Below, in pieces: positions 12,846 to 24,830 of a DNA stretch of 64,000 bases. The notes under the pieces are model-generated. The model ran no database searches. It saw only the letters and a program-made list of their open reading frames with translations, and had not been told where the DNA came from. The stretch lies in NCBI GenBank assembly GCA_026874595.1, contig CM049318.1:22483456-22547455 (forward strand). Direction: 5' to 3'. This stretch comes from Sipunculus nudus. Its lineage: Eukaryota > Annelida > Sipuncula > Golfingiida > Sipunculidae. The translations under genes were made by a program, and so were the position numbers. Each line of letters opens with the position of its first letter. Positions within the stretch are counted from its first letter, which is position 1.

Positions 12846-13900
12846 ATTAGACAACAATAATCATATTTCTGGTGTTCCAGCTAATTTCATATTTTAAGCC
12901 TATTTGCCTGAAGGTTATACAATTAACTAATGTGAACCAATATAAATATTTGGGAATAATACTTTCTTCTACATTGTCGTGGAATCCTTGTCTGAAATTA
13001 TTTAACACTTCAAGCACAGAAGGGTCTGAATATGATAAAAAATATGAATCTAAATGTGGTGAAATGTCTCCTGATATCACAATGAATATATCTGATTAAG
13101 TTATAGCGCCAGAATTATTATATGGATCTGAAATTTGGGGATTCGTATCAAGACCTATTAAAGATATTGTGCAATCAAGATTTTGTAAAGAAGTTCTGCT
13201 TGAATGTGGTAGATATCCTTTGCATTGTATACACTTTAAGAGATGTCTAAAATATTGGTTACGAATACTGAATATAGGAAATTCTAGATATCCTTTTATT
13301 TGTTATTATGCCTTAAAACGGTTAAATGAACAGGGTAAGCCGACATGGCCAGGCTATATTAATCATTTATTGAATAGGCATGGATTTGGTCATGCATGGT
13401 TAGAACGGGGAGTGTGTGATGAAAAAAAAATGTTCATTGATATGTTCCTACAAAGAGTCAAGGATATCGGACAGCAAGAGATGTTATCTGAAATAAAGGA
13501 AAAATCCAAACTCAGTATATATAGTAAAATAAAATCAGGCATTGAACCAGAACGATACTTAAATAATATCCTATACATCTATAGACAGGTTTTAGCTAAA
13601 TTTAGACCAAGTGACCATGGTTTTGAGATTGAAGTAGGCAGAGGAAGTAATATTCCAGGAAAAATGAGACTCTGTAAATTTTGTGAAAATTATGAAATTG
13701 AAGATGAGGCCCACATTCTTTTCAAGTGTTTCAGATATAAAGATTTAAGAAATATTTTTTTATCTTTTATACATAATTTTCCACAAAATAAATATGGGCT
13801 TATCCAGATTTTGAGAACACAGAATCACAGGATACAATATGATTTAGATGTGTATTTATTTCAAGTAAACAGATTAAGACAGGAAAACATTTAAGAAAAT
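12846..13900 (+). mobile_element. Degraded LINE tail with zf-RVT-like motif
   Basis: Near 12900-13010 the plus strand reads 'VNQYKYLGIILSSTLSW', the usual end of a LINE reverse transcriptase. The frame breaks near 13020-13110 and resumes as a 241-residue frame (13169-13894). That frame carries 'CKFCENYEIEDEAHILFKC', a CxxC...HxxxxC zinc motif found after the RT in several LINE clades. The 5' end and catalytic core are absent. AT-rich sequence follows without a clear tail. It lies just upstream of the minus-strand secreted-protein gene and could affect its promoter region. Confidence 0.85.
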
Positions 13901-15160
13901 AATATTCCATACAATAGTACTTTAATTTAATAAATTCATTGAATACTGTATTTATGTATAATTGATAATGGTGAATATATATAAATATATTTGCATTTGT
14001 GTATATGAGTGCTATTCTTTTCTACGACATGTATATCTTTAACATGATTAAACACATATTGGCAGAAAGCGATGGCAAACTTGTGTATATTTATATGTTA
14101 CTTATGTTATTTGTACTTTGGGTCATGGGGCCTTTCTACAATAAAAACGTTAACAAGACTACTTGTGAGGACACAACTGTGGACCATACATACCTTTTTC
14201 TCGCTACATATATAGACACTGTTTTAGTGTGGGACTTATCTGCTGAATAGAATCGACTAGCTGGCGATTATTCAGAAGTAAATAGTGACTTCACCTGTTT
14301 ATCGTTCATAGAATAGAAAGTTTTTGTGATATCACTACAAATATTGTCAACGCACTTCTGTGTTGTAAATGGCGTATGTCTGTCAAAGTTTCATCTTATT
14401 ATTACATCTTTTTAAATTATTTGGTGTGTGTTATAAAATTCGTCTCTGAAATGAGAGCGGGTGGACCATGCTATGTTTATCGTGACCGATATGGGTACCG
14501 TTGGTAGCAGTAAATAGACCACATTGACTATATAGTACATTTAATTTATATAATTTCTCTTCTCAAAGTTGAGACATCACAGTAACGATGTACACCTCAA
14601 GAAAACTGATACTGGTTATGTCATTTTATTATATTTTCGGTCATCTGGTTTGACAAGGGTATGTACCAGAGTCTATTTAAAATAATTTTAGAGCTACACA
14701 AAAATTTAATCCAGAGGTTATCGCTAGATTAAAATGAGGCCCATAGGGTCTAAATCTAAATTGCTAAAGGTCAAGGGACCGCTTGTATCAGAGACAGAAA
14801 CTTTCTAATGTTAATTTTAACCAGTACCAGGCAGTTGATCTGGGACTTCTAAATTCGGTTTTTTATATGATCTGAATATTATGGATGAAAACATGACACG
14901 ATATAAACAATTATTACAGAAACTAGATGTGGTCGGACAATGGTCCTCGGAGGGCCCCGCATTTCTGCTAGTGCTGGACTAGTTTACATATGGGTGAAAA
15001 AAAACTTAAATTTGAAAAATATGACAAACAGAAACAGGTTTTTATCCATATGCATGAGGTTAAAAAATACTACTGGATCAAATGATATTAAAGAAGATAT
15101 GACTGAAATAATGTGTGCAATAGAAAATCACCGAATGTAGTCTGTTAGCCATATTTAATT
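13901..15160. other. Intergenic stretch, no gene recognised
   Basis: Short open frames at 13999-14250 and 14940-15140 have no domain, no signal of homology and no splice context. I see no repeat of note before the 145-bp array begins. Confidence 0.4.
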
Positions 15161-15164
15161 TTGA

Positions 15165-16140
15165 GCAAGTCTGTAATTCAATAGGTCTGGAGCCCTCATA
15201 GGCACCAATGATCCCTGTGAAATTGGGAAAGCTGCAGAAGGTTGTTGTTGAGTTATCGCGTGCGAAAGCAAATCAGCGATCGGGCTGTGATGGCCATATT
15301 CGAATTCCAACAGGTCTGTCATTCAATTGGTCTGGAGCCCTTATATGTACCAACCATCCCTGTAAATTTAGGAAAGCTGCAGTATGTTGTTATTTTATTA
15401 TCGCGCGCGAAAGAAAATCAGCGATTGGGCTATGGCGGCCATGTTAGAATTTCGACAGGTCTGTAATTCAATAGGTCTGGAGCCCTTATAGTTACTAATC
15501 ATCCCTCGGAATTTTGGAAAACATGCAGTAGGTTTATGTTGAGTTATCGCGCGCGAAAGAAAATCAGTGATTGGGCTATGGCGGCCATATTAGAATTCGA
15601 ACAGGTTGTAATTCAATAGGTCTGGAGTCCTCATAGATACCAATCATCCCTGTGAATTTGTTAAAGATGCATAAGGTTGTTGTTGAGTTGTAGCGCGCGA
15701 AAGAAAATCAGCGATCGGGCTGTGGTGGCCATATTCGAATTTCAACAGGTCTGACATTCAATTGGTCTGGAGCCCTCATATGTACCAACCGTCCCTGTAA
15801 ATTTAAGAAAGCTGCGGTATGTTGTTGTTGAGTTATCCCGCGCGAAAGAAAATCAGCGATTGGGCCATGACGGCCATATTGGAATTCAAACAGGTATGTA
15901 ATTCAATAGGTCTGGAGCCCTCATAGCTACACACCATCCCTGTGAATTTGGGAAAGCTGCAGTATGTCTATGTTGGGTTATCGCGCACGAAAGAAAATCA
16001 GCGATTTGGCTGTGGCGGCCATATTGGAACTCTGACATGTCTGTAATTCGATAGGCCTGGGGCCCTCATAGGTACCAATCATCCCTGTGAATTTGGGAAA
16101 GCTGCGGTATATTGTTGTTGAGTTAACGCGCGCGAAAGAA
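15165..16140. repeat. Tandem array of exactly 145-bp units, seven copies
   Basis: The anchor 'ggtctgg' (ggcctgg in the last copy) occurs at 15184, 15329, 15474, 15619, 15764, 15909 and 16054, each 145 bp apart. Each unit includes 'tcatccctgtgaattt', 'gttatcgcgcgcgaaag' and 'aaaatcagcgat', with little length variation. Variants recur every third unit: copies 2 and 5 share 'attcaattgg' and 'tgtaccaacc', copies 1 and 4 share 'aaggttgttgttgagtt', and copies 3 and 6 share 'tatgttg' and 'atagctac'-like text. So the working unit is a 435-bp trimer. Confidence 0.95.
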
Positions 16141-16235
16141 AGTGTCACTGACGGAAGGACGGAGCGACGGATGGACGGAAGGACGGACTAACACGATGAT
16201 CACTATAGGGCACCGCTTGTCAAGCGGGGCCCTTT
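16141..16235. repeat. ggac-rich dispersed-repeat tail after the 145-bp array
   Basis: The array ends in 'gacggaaggacggagcgacg' followed by 'gatgatcactatagggcacc'. A related ggac-rich run then 'gtgatcgctctagctc' occurs at 33014-33090. This type of tail is common in molluscan repeats, and suggests that the array was amplified from the body of such an element. Confidence 0.6.
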
Positions 16236-16359
16236 AACAACAGCTCCGTAAACGTGCATAGTACGCCCGTCTTATGACCTACACTAATTAAGCCTGGGAT
16301 GCAAGATGAAACATCACAAAGGTAGTCATGCCATGTTGATTGCTCTTGAATGATTTTTC

Positions 16360-16610
16360 AACTATTGTGGCCTGCCATTACAAAACTGTTTCCTGCCGTC
16401 TTGAATGCCCTGAGCTTACAAAACAACTATTGAGGCCTGGCACTCCCTGCCAGGCGAAGGCATAATTAAAGATGCACTTACCTAATAATAATTCCCTAGC
16501 TACAAAGTTGCTCCTGGCCGTCTTGATTGCCCTGAGCTCATAAAACATCTATTGCGGCCTGGCACTCCCTGCTAAGCAAGCATAATTAATGGCGCAATTA
16601 CCTTATACCA
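16360..16610. repeat. Direct duplication of about 122 bp
   Basis: The block with 'gccgtcttgaatgccctgag' at 16395 recurs at 16517 ('gccgtcttgattgccctgag'). In both copies it continues through 'cggcctggcactccctgc' or 'aggcctggcactccctgc' and 'cataattaa'. A partial third match precedes it near 16360. Confidence 0.8.
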
Positions 16611-17394
16611 TGGCGGATTATATCTAATTCTGGTGTTAAACATTTGTACTACTAAAATAAACTGCCTGATGTTTTACTTAATATTAAGGAAGTGTCTAGG
16701 CAGCCGAAAATGTCGGCTGCAGAGTGTTGGACCCCTGGACTGCCTAGACAGTCCACACTCCAGCCACTGCGCAGCCGACAATGCTTAAACTGATATCACT
16801 CAGTGTCAGCTGCCTACATGTGTGACGGTCTAAAGTTCTAAACCTAGTAGTAATAGTTAGTAAAATGTTGCTGAATTAAAAAAAAAATAGGTAACAGGGT
16901 TTGATTTTTAACTTGGAAAATGAAAACACTAAAATGCAGCATCACATTGCATGCAATATAAATCAAATAGTACGTTACAAAATTAATTCTTATGCACTGA
17001 AATACATACACCTGCACTACATGTATTACCTAAGCAGGTATTTGCATTTCATTGACTGACCAGGTCAGATGATATATTGCAATGTACACACTGTTTATTG
17101 TGTGTTTGTTTTCCACTTGACACCTATGATCCCCCTTGATGATCCATTGCTGTTATTGTGCGTATTGACTCGCTTCATGGTTTGGCAGTCAGATACACCA
17201 ATGATTTCATAAGTTTGTACCACTACAGCGGTGAGAGAGCAGATTCGGTGTCCCTGGTGAGTGATTAGTGTGTAGATACTGAATATATGGGTGTCAGTCT
17301 TAATGAGCGGGGTCTGAATGGGCGTGCTGCTTTTGAGCGTAGTTCTAATGCGCGCGTGACCTAATTAGGTCTTGATGGGCGTGGGCCGTCTGGC

Positions 17395-17700
17395 CGTGTT
17401 GGCCGTGTTGCATGTGAATGGAGAGGAACGCTGGTATCTTTGATATTCCTTCACTTATTTCAATAAACAACTCTGAAAATAACAAAGGAGTATGACTGGC
17501 CGTGTACGACCATGTAAATAGAGATTAGCGTCGGTATTTTTTTACGAACCGTCAGTGATATCCTTTAACAATCATGGAAAACAACAAAGCAGTACCGGTC
17601 GCCGTGCCTGTCCATGTGAATTTAGAAAAGCGTCGGTATTTTTAAAAAACTTGTAGTCATATCTTTAACAAATCGTGAAAATAACAAAGCAGCATTTTTT
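17395..17700. repeat. Three tandem units of about 101 bp
   Basis: The anchor 'catgtgaat' or 'catgtaaat' occurs at 17411, 17511 and 17613. Each is followed by 'gcgtcggtattttt' or 'cgctggtatcttt', then by 'aaaataacaaagcag' or a close variant. The array lies inside the long-inverted-repeat element. Confidence 0.85.
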
Positions 17701-17807
17701 TTAGGTGCTACGTGCTTGTCACTGGATACGATCGGCCATTGACTTACGGCTAACCGCTTGGCATAACATGCATGACGGGTGACCTACTTTCCATCAAAAG
17801 GAAGACC

Positions 17808-18132
17808 GTAATCGACTCCAAATTACAATAAGAGGGAAATACATCCCCGACAGAGATGTGGACTGCCGTGGTGCTGACAAGCCTTTTTTCATCTATCATC
17901 GTCTAACCTTTATATATGTATAAGCCCTGATAGTCCACCACGTGTTGATTGATTACATTCATTAATCCCTGACTCATGAGGAAAGACCAACACATATTGA
18001 TTACGGTCTTAACGGCTTTACATATATAAAGGTTTGAAATCAATGATAGATGAAAATAGGCTTATCAGCACCACGGCAGTCTACATCTCTGTGGGGGATG
18101 TATTTCCCTCTTATTGCGATCTGGAGTCAAAG
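17808..18132. repeat. Inner inverted repeat, arms about 110 bp
   Basis: The left arm (about 17811-17925) contains 'aataagagggaaatacatcc', 'actgccgtggtgctga' and 'aacctttatatatgta'. The right arm (about 18021-18130) carries their reverse complements, with about 95 bp between. It is nested inside the larger inverted-repeat element, so single-stranded DNA or a transcript could fold into two concentric hairpins. Confidence 0.88.
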
Positions 18133-18391
18133 CTATTATATATCTGTATCAAATGTCAATAGTCTCAAAATGTCAAATAATGTAGTTATACAATAATATC
18201 GTCCATTAGGATTTAATGTATTATTTAATGTATCTAACCATTACTACTAGGTCTAGAATGTCACACATCTGGGCAGCTGACACTTAGTGATATGAGTTAA
18301 AGCACTGTCGGCTGCTGAGTGTCAGACCCCTGGACTGTCTGGGCAGCCGACATTGTCGGCTGCCTATAGACACTTCCTAATATTTTGGATT

Positions 18392-18983
18392 TAATATTTA
18401 TTAAGGAAAGCAATATTACAAGTATTTAATATTTACGACAATACCATGCACACACTTAACTAACCCCTTGATATAAATACGTTCCTTAACACACTGACCT
18501 CATAATTATGCTTTGTATTTCCGAGAATTAAATGGTGGTGAGAAACAAGATGCATATTGTGGACCCATGTGGCCTGAGGAGGGAGGTAGGGGCTGCTATT
18601 GACGATCGTACAGATATTAACAATAGAAACCGGTGAATTGAAATGCAAATTAAACATATATCCACAGACAGGTACTAAAATTATCATGAAAAAAAATCAC
18701 CGAGTCTTGAAAAATTATATGGCCGTCGATGGGGGGGGGGGGGGGTGCAGGGGGCTATTATACAAATCGTACATCAACAACTCATCCCCCAGAAGCCAAA
18801 TTCTGAATCCGACCATGTAAACAATGTACCATACTTGCTCGAAATACTATTAATGTATAAACATTTTATTTTTACTATACATGTTTTTTTTATAATGGTG
18901 TATGTATAAACACACACACGGGGTAGCGTCAATTTTTCTTCAAGGGTCGGACGGATGACTCGCAACTTTTTTTCAAACACACA

Positions 18984-18986
<3 letters not shown>
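18392..18986. other. Intergenic stretch with poly-G tract
   Basis: No gene is recognised. A run of about 16 G lies near 18730-18746. 'gtcaatttttcttcaagggt' near 18930 resembles text at 37808 and 47420, the end of a dispersed repeat discussed below. Confidence 0.4.

Positions 18987-19044
<58 letters not shown>
18987..19044. repeat. (TA)n microsatellite
   Basis: 58 bp of TA dinucleotides. Confidence 0.97.
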
Positions 19045-19051
<7 letters not shown>

Positions 19052-19190
19052 TATTGTCTGTGTGAAACATTTAAATATATTACAAAAAAGTATAAGGTTT
19101 TAGAAAATAAGGTATTTAGTTTCCAGTAAAAGTTTATTCTAAATCAGGTTTAGATATAAATTATTATCATTATTATTATTGTAAGTGTTA
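19045..19190 (+). repeat. Dispersed repeat family 'CAGGTTTAGATATAA', copy 1
   Basis: Contains 'aataaggtatttagtttcca', 'gtaaaagtttattctaaatc' and 'aggtttagatataa'. Related copies lie at 37920-38000 (plus), 45330-45470 (minus) and 59530-59645 (minus). Copies 1, 3 and 4 abut a (TA)n run; all lie near 'cgtcaattt', 'tgacgcc' or 'gccactg' text. I do not recognise the family. Confidence 0.7.
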
Positions 19191-22100
19191 TAATCCAGGG
19201 TTGTAACTATTGATATTTATGGTTCCTGGAATTGCACACAGAGGGCGCACCAGGACTGACTACTGCACTTGTGAGTTGTTTAAATGCTAGTTATTTAAAA
19301 TATGTGTGTGTGTGTATTACTGCACCTGTGTACTGTTCTAATTGCACATAATTGCCGTGTTGAGTTTATTTTATGTTTATGTTGTTCTGTACACTGTAGT
19401 CCCACGAGGACTTTGCTGAATAAAGTATTATATATATAAAATATTTCATATTAAACTCAGAAATTGAAATCGTCCCTCCTTGCAAAAATGTTGGGGGGGG
19501 GGGGGGTGTATATATACAGCCCCCCCCCCCTCTATCCCTATATTGACGCCCCCATATGTGTCTGTGTGTTTGTGTGTGTGTTCGGTGTGTGTGTGCCCCC
19601 CTCCCGTCTGAAGAATGCTCCAAAGCCTATGCTATATATTTAGCTGATATTCCTTTGTAGGGGGTATGGGGCCCGCAAGATGCCCCTTGGCCCGGCCTGG
19701 CTCTCGACGCCATTGTCCATAATGTATGAAGCCTGTGTATAATTAAAGCGGCTTCACAGGTCGTTTTCTTGCATATAGTAATCGCACATATAGAGATTGG
19801 AGCAACAGACCTGCAGAGCCAGTTCTATAAATAGATAAACAAAGTAGGTTCCTACATTCCATTCGATAAGTCACGGTGGCTGCCGCTGTAGCAATGCTGT
19901 GTATTGAATGATGTTTTGTCACCTTTGCCGCCATGACTCAGTGAGCACTGGTCGATTGTTTCCCATCCAGGTTATTTGTCATACAGAGAGAATAAGCAAC
20001 ATATGTGCAGACCGTAGGTCACGAAATAGGACCTAATTGATATGCACATACTCATAAGATTCCCGTGGGATATTTTCATCTATATATATATATGTAATAA
20101 GTGTCGTTAATAGTTTCAACGGCCAATACATTTAGTAATTCGGTGATAGTTATACCTCGCGGTCAACTTACCATATATCTGACCCAATGCTGGCTCATCG
20201 ATGCTCTTTTAAGTAAGGTATAAAACCCGGCGTTGAATCCCTGCATGCGGTACGGAGACAACAAACACATCTAATATCGCCGGTGCAGCTTTGCCTTCAG
20301 GCCGGAGTCGTCCGGATACCCGGACATGATTCAGATGCCCTGGTGATATTTACGGTCTGATTCACCTGGGAGCAGTCAGGTACAGGGGCTTCTGAGTACT
20401 AACAAGGTAGGCGGTTGATTCCTGCAAAGGCCGTTGCAACAGAATGTCTATTGGAGCGGAACGGAAGGGGGCTGGGAGCCAAGCTAATTAAAGCTACATG
20501 GTGTATACTTTATAAGCAAAATCTTTACACATATGCCTGTTTATAAATACATGTATATTCAGTAATTTATGTATATAACAGTTTTTTTTACACTCCAGAG
20601 TTTCCTAAGATCTGATCAGACAAAATGGGTTGAGATATTAATAATTTAATGAGTACCAATTAACACCAAAAAATGAAAAGTTTATAAACCTGTGACAAGA
20701 ATACGAATGCAGTGACCTAAGCAGGACAATGAACAATGCTTGGTGAGTAAGAAAGAATGGTATATAAATGTATAAACAGGTTCCAAAATCTTCTAAATAT
20801 CCATTTTTACTCACGTCTGTTGTGTTAATGATTCTGAAGAAGTGGTACAAATAATTGTGTACAAATTTTGCATGATGACATAATCATTTATATATCTCAG
20901 GATAATGTACAATGTTTCTTTTATTTTAATAAAATGATTAGAGATGCCTTGGATACACCAGATGACTGTTTGTTTTAAAGTTCTTAAATAGAAAATCATA
21001 TAATTGCAAACAAATGTTGGTGCTACTACGTAATTTATGAAGTTACCTGTTTAAAACAAGTGTCCCTTAGTTCTACTTAACCAAAAACTGGGTCACTGCG
21101 ACTTCATTTATTTGAAAAAAAATAACGAAAAACCCCCAGTTTCCATTGAAAACCTATTATAACACTTCAGGACTGCTTAATCTCAAATATATTTGTATGT
21201 TTTTGTTCTTGTTAAGCATAAAGGTTGACCTATATTTTCCATGTCACGTGCAAGAGATTAGGTTAATAATATGTAATTGGTAAAAGTTTTGAACTGGAAC
21301 GTTTGGTACCATCAAAACAGCACAAAATATGTTTCCTCACTTAACACGATAACTGTTGTTATGTACAGTTCTTGCTTTAGTCTAGGCAGCTCCCTTAAAT
21401 TTGCTCAGCTGAGCTAGCCCCCCCTCCCCTATAAAAAAATGAATGATGTAATTATCTATGTTAAATTCATTTTCTTCTAGACAGTGTTACATTTTGGATT
21501 ATTTCATTACAAGGGGTTGTTTAAAACGCATATTCAATTGTGTATACAAAGTGATTTATTACAATAAAAGTGTGAATTTTATGGGGAATTCTTTATCCGA
21601 TTTGCATTTTAATCAATTTTAATGAATCTGTTATTTAAGTTAATAGCCTAATACATTAAGCATGTCGGATTGTCCCTCCATCTCAAAACCCCATATACAA
21701 AATGCTTTGAAAAGTGATCATGCTGTGGCACTATGTTTTTAAATGATTTTATCTTTAAAAAATAATTTTTAAATTCAGTTTTAACATTTTATTATGAAAA
21801 ACTAAAGCATAATGCATACGCATATATTATATGAGATAAACTAAGGATAAACACACTTATGCAACTCAAAAATCTTAATTAACTTATATTTTCAGATTTT
21901 CTTTTATATTGCAAATTTACAAGATTTGTAAAATTATAAACAATGAATATGATAAAAATTACTTTTAAGATAACTCACTGTTCTCCTGCCTAATATGGAT
22001 ATGCTGAAAATATGGTGTAATATAAGCTTGCAATCATTATTCCCGTGCCTCAATAGGAAGTGCAGCCCTGCCTGGGCTTTAGTATTTGCGTTTACTAATA

Positions 22101-22470
22101 AAATGCTTAAAACAAAACGTGATTCCATGTACCGATAGACTTAACTCAGTGCCAGCTCTTTTCACTAAATAGTCGGTCGGAGTGCCGTAATTTAATTTAT
22201 AATTTACCGCGAGGTTCTAAGCTTTGCGACAAGCAAAATTTGATGACTCTGTTAGTGGGAGGCATTATGTGTTAACCAATACATCGACTGGGCCAGTCTA
22301 CAGAAAGTGAAATAAAGTGATCATTCTTGTCTGTCCAACTGTATGTTTATCTGTAAAGATTTCATATGCACCACAGTGTCACACAAACCTTTACTTTTCA
22401 TACTGGCAATCATGTCCGAGCATTAGTTGGGCAAACATCTGCTTAGTACTTTGTTATCATCAAAGCCCTT
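19191..22470. other. Long intergenic stretch, no gene recognised
   Basis: Poly-G and poly-C tracts flank a short (TA) run near 19490-19535, followed by a GT-rich stretch to about 19595. A TATAAAA box at 20219-20225 lies upstream of GC-richer sequence with a GT donor-like site at 20407; this is a possible promoter plus 5' UTR exon, but no coding exon was linked to it. From 20500 to 22470 the sequence is AT-rich with no coding character. The minus-strand frame at 19743-19934 opens with MAAKVTKH in fair context but has no domain. Confidence 0.4.
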
Positions 22471-22494
22471 AATATTTCAGTAACGAACTGTACA

Positions 22495-22705
22495 GAATAT
22501 TTTACAGTAAAGTACTGTAATTTTACATAATATAATACTGTAAAATTACAGTAGTTTTCCTGTAAAATTACAGTAATCTACTGAAAATGCTAACTAACTG
22601 TAAAATAAGCTGCCAGTAAGTTACTGTAAATTTACAGTAATGTACTGAAAACTCTGCTGCCAGTATGTTACTGTAAACTTACAGCAACTTTGTTTACAGT
22701 GTAGC
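22495..22705. repeat. Cluster of palindromic TTACTGTAA/TTACAGTAA motifs
   Basis: At least ten copies of TACTGTAA or TTACAGTA lie in about 210 bp, several forming perfect small palindromes such as 'ttactgtaaatttacagtaa'. Two units of about 60 bp sharing 'ctgccagta', 'gttactgtaaa' and 'ttacag' are in tandem near 22610-22690. This is probably a short foldback or palindromic repeat; no protein is coded. Confidence 0.85.
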
Positions 22706-22879
22706 GTTCAATGTATGGCTGGATACCAAATGAATGTATGGCATTCAATTGGTATTTATTGTTTCAATAACAAATGGAGGCGGACCGTCACAGGATGTTT
22801 CCTCTGAAAGAATTTCAGGCCAATCAAAGCGAGCATAACATTTGTGAAGTTATCCAGGAAGATTCGGATCGTCTGAGAT

Positions 22880-23130
22880 AGGGTTTGTACTCAGTTAACT
22901 TTTGTACGGTACAATTGCCTTTATGTGCTGCCAAAGCTTCCTGGAATCTTCCGTTGTCCGTGGATTCGACTCCAGCTTCTTGGTATATTCAATTTTAGTG
23001 AATTTGATGGCACGTCTAACTTCATATTTAGCTTTTTTAAATTTGCTTAAGTCACTACTATGGTAAGCCATGTTTCTGTCAATCAATTTATATCTGATTG
23101 AACGGTCGAACCACAGGTGCTTGAATATCT
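22880..23130 (-). mobile_element. LINE fragment, region before the RT core
   Basis: The minus strand reads 'FKKAKYEVRRAIKFTKIEY', then 'KKLESNPRTTEDSRKLWQHI' and 'KAIVPYKS'. This is the arginine/lysine-rich helix and 'LWQ' motif that lies between endonuclease and reverse transcriptase in Jockey/Rex-like LINEs. Neither neighbouring domain is present, so only a short relic remains. Confidence 0.75.
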
Positions 23131-23579
23131 ATTTATAGTAAAGTTGTCAGATCTCCAATGTTCTTAGAAATACTACGATGAAATCAGGTTAAACGACCCA
23201 ATAATGAAACGGCAATAGCATGTTATCTCTTGTAATATCACAAGGTAAGCAACTTGGCCAAAACCTTTCGACGGCGGCCATTCCAGATAGATTACATAAG
23301 GTCATCCCCCTACGCATCACTTGCCTGTCAACGATTGCTGCTTCCGCCACCGTTTGGATTGGATGGCGTCGAAATTCAGACATCACCACAACAGGTTATC
23401 CAGGTAGCTTGTATTGATGGTTGAAAACAATGGAAATTGGATGGATTTGATTATGTAACTCCCGAAATATTGAACGATCATATGGATTAAGCATAAAAGG
23501 AAATAAAGCGAGTATAAGCGGATCGAGAACATAACTTCCCTCATTAAAAAAAATTTCAATAACTATCATTCATATTTAA

Positions 23580-23775
23580 ATACCCTCCGCCAATCCTAGC
23601 GGCGGGGGTTGTGTTTTATGGGCGCGTATGTTTGTCTGTCTTTTTATCTGTTCATATGATTATCTGTTAGCAGGATAACACAAAAAGACCTCAACGGGGT
23701 CTGATGACATTTTCAGGATTGCTCGGCAATAATAAAAGGAACAATTGATTAAATTCGGGGGGTAATCCATGCGTA
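23580..23775 (+). repeat. Dispersed repeat 'aggaacaattgattaaatt', copy 1
   Basis: Begins with 'taccctccgccaatcctagc' and a 'tttgtctgtctttttatctg' stretch. It then has 'gacattttcaggattgctcgg' split by mismatches, and 'aaaggaacaattgattaaat'. The same order is seen at 24645-24830. This arrangement resembles a very widespread invertebrate interspersed repeat. Confidence 0.7.
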
Positions 23776-24644
23776 AATAACCTTGGAATGAGCTCCATTA
23801 TTTTTTTTGGGGGGGGGGGGGGGGGGCGGGCGGGCCGGGTCCATAGCATATATTTGTATACGCAGGTGACGCATGGCCATATTTGGGGTGCGTGTCTTGA
23901 CGTCACAGAGGACAATGACGTCACTCCACGTGTACGTGTTGTTTCCCGGACAGGTGTCACGTACTAAATCATCGTACAGCAGGGGGGACACGTACAGCGG
24001 GGGGGGGGGGGGGCATGGTTGTAAATTGTTCGTTTTATTTATATATAATCCTTTATTGACACTCGAATGGACCGTTGGTATAGTAGAGGAAATAATTGAT
24101 TATAATCATACATGATTTATTCAAATTTATGGTTAAAGAGGCTTGATCAGGCCAGGGTTTTTGTCATTTGCTGGTTTATGAGTTTACGGCCTATACAATA
24201 TGCCTATAATTATAGTCTTCAGCCTTGTTTAAATAAGAAAGTAAGACTTAAGCTCCCCCAAACCCCCACCCCTCAAGAGATGGGGCCAAAAACCCGAATT
24301 AGGCAAGTTCCGAGGGCTAGTTTCTTCAGTAGTAGCGTGTAAGATTCCTGATCTACGGGATATGGAATGTGTGTTGAGAGATTGCATATGAACTTGCACG
24401 GCGGCATGCATCTTTTTCTATGTGTTGCCCCTTGATAACATCCAGAAACTAAACAAAATCGCCACATGTAGCGATCATTTTTGCCGGATATATAAGCATT
24501 CCGCATATGCCGGGTCCGCGCATTAGGAATCTCACCTTCTTTATTTCTCAATACCTGTACCGATTTTATACGCTTTCCTCATCCCGCATTCCGTACATAT
24601 AAGAAATCTTGGCTTAAGTCTGCAAATATATTCGACTCTACCTG

Positions 24645-24830
24645 ATTATTACCTCCACTGGGCAGTAGGGGTTATATTTTTCCAGGGGTTGGTTTGTTTG
24701 TTTGTATGTTAAAAACATTAGTCAAAATGTTATTGACGGATTTTGATAAAATATTCAGGAGAGCTCGGAAATGATAGAAGGAAAAATTGATTAAATTTTG
24801 ATACGGAAAGATTCTTGATCCAGGAATATT
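24645..24830 (+). repeat. Dispersed repeat 'aggaaaaattgattaaatt', copy 2
   Basis: Contains 'attacctccactgggcagta', 'ggtttgtttgtttgtatgtt', 'gacggattttgataaaatat', 'caggagagctcggaaatgat' and 'gaaggaaaaattgattaaat'. It is colinear with the copy at 23580-23775. Confidence 0.7.

Larger units (their letters stand above)
16685..18391. mobile_element. Candidate non-autonomous DNA element with about 160-bp inverted ends
   Basis: The left end reads 'aggaagtgtctaggcagccg' and the right end, reverse complemented, reads 'aggaagtgtctataggcagc'. The match continues inward for about 160 bp, through 'gacccctgga', 'gcttaaac' and 'ctagtagtaatag' on the left and their complements on the right (about 18235-18391). 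AT-rich flanks 'aatatta' and 'aatattt' could be an imperfect 7-bp target duplication. There is no transposase frame. The interior holds a tandem repeat and a second inverted repeat, listed separately. The superfamily is unknown to me. Confidence 0.75.

Noticed and set aside
19743-19934. 63-residue minus frame starting MAAKVTKH
   Set aside because: The start context is fair, but it has no domain, no continuation through a donor that I could link, and no supporting exon.
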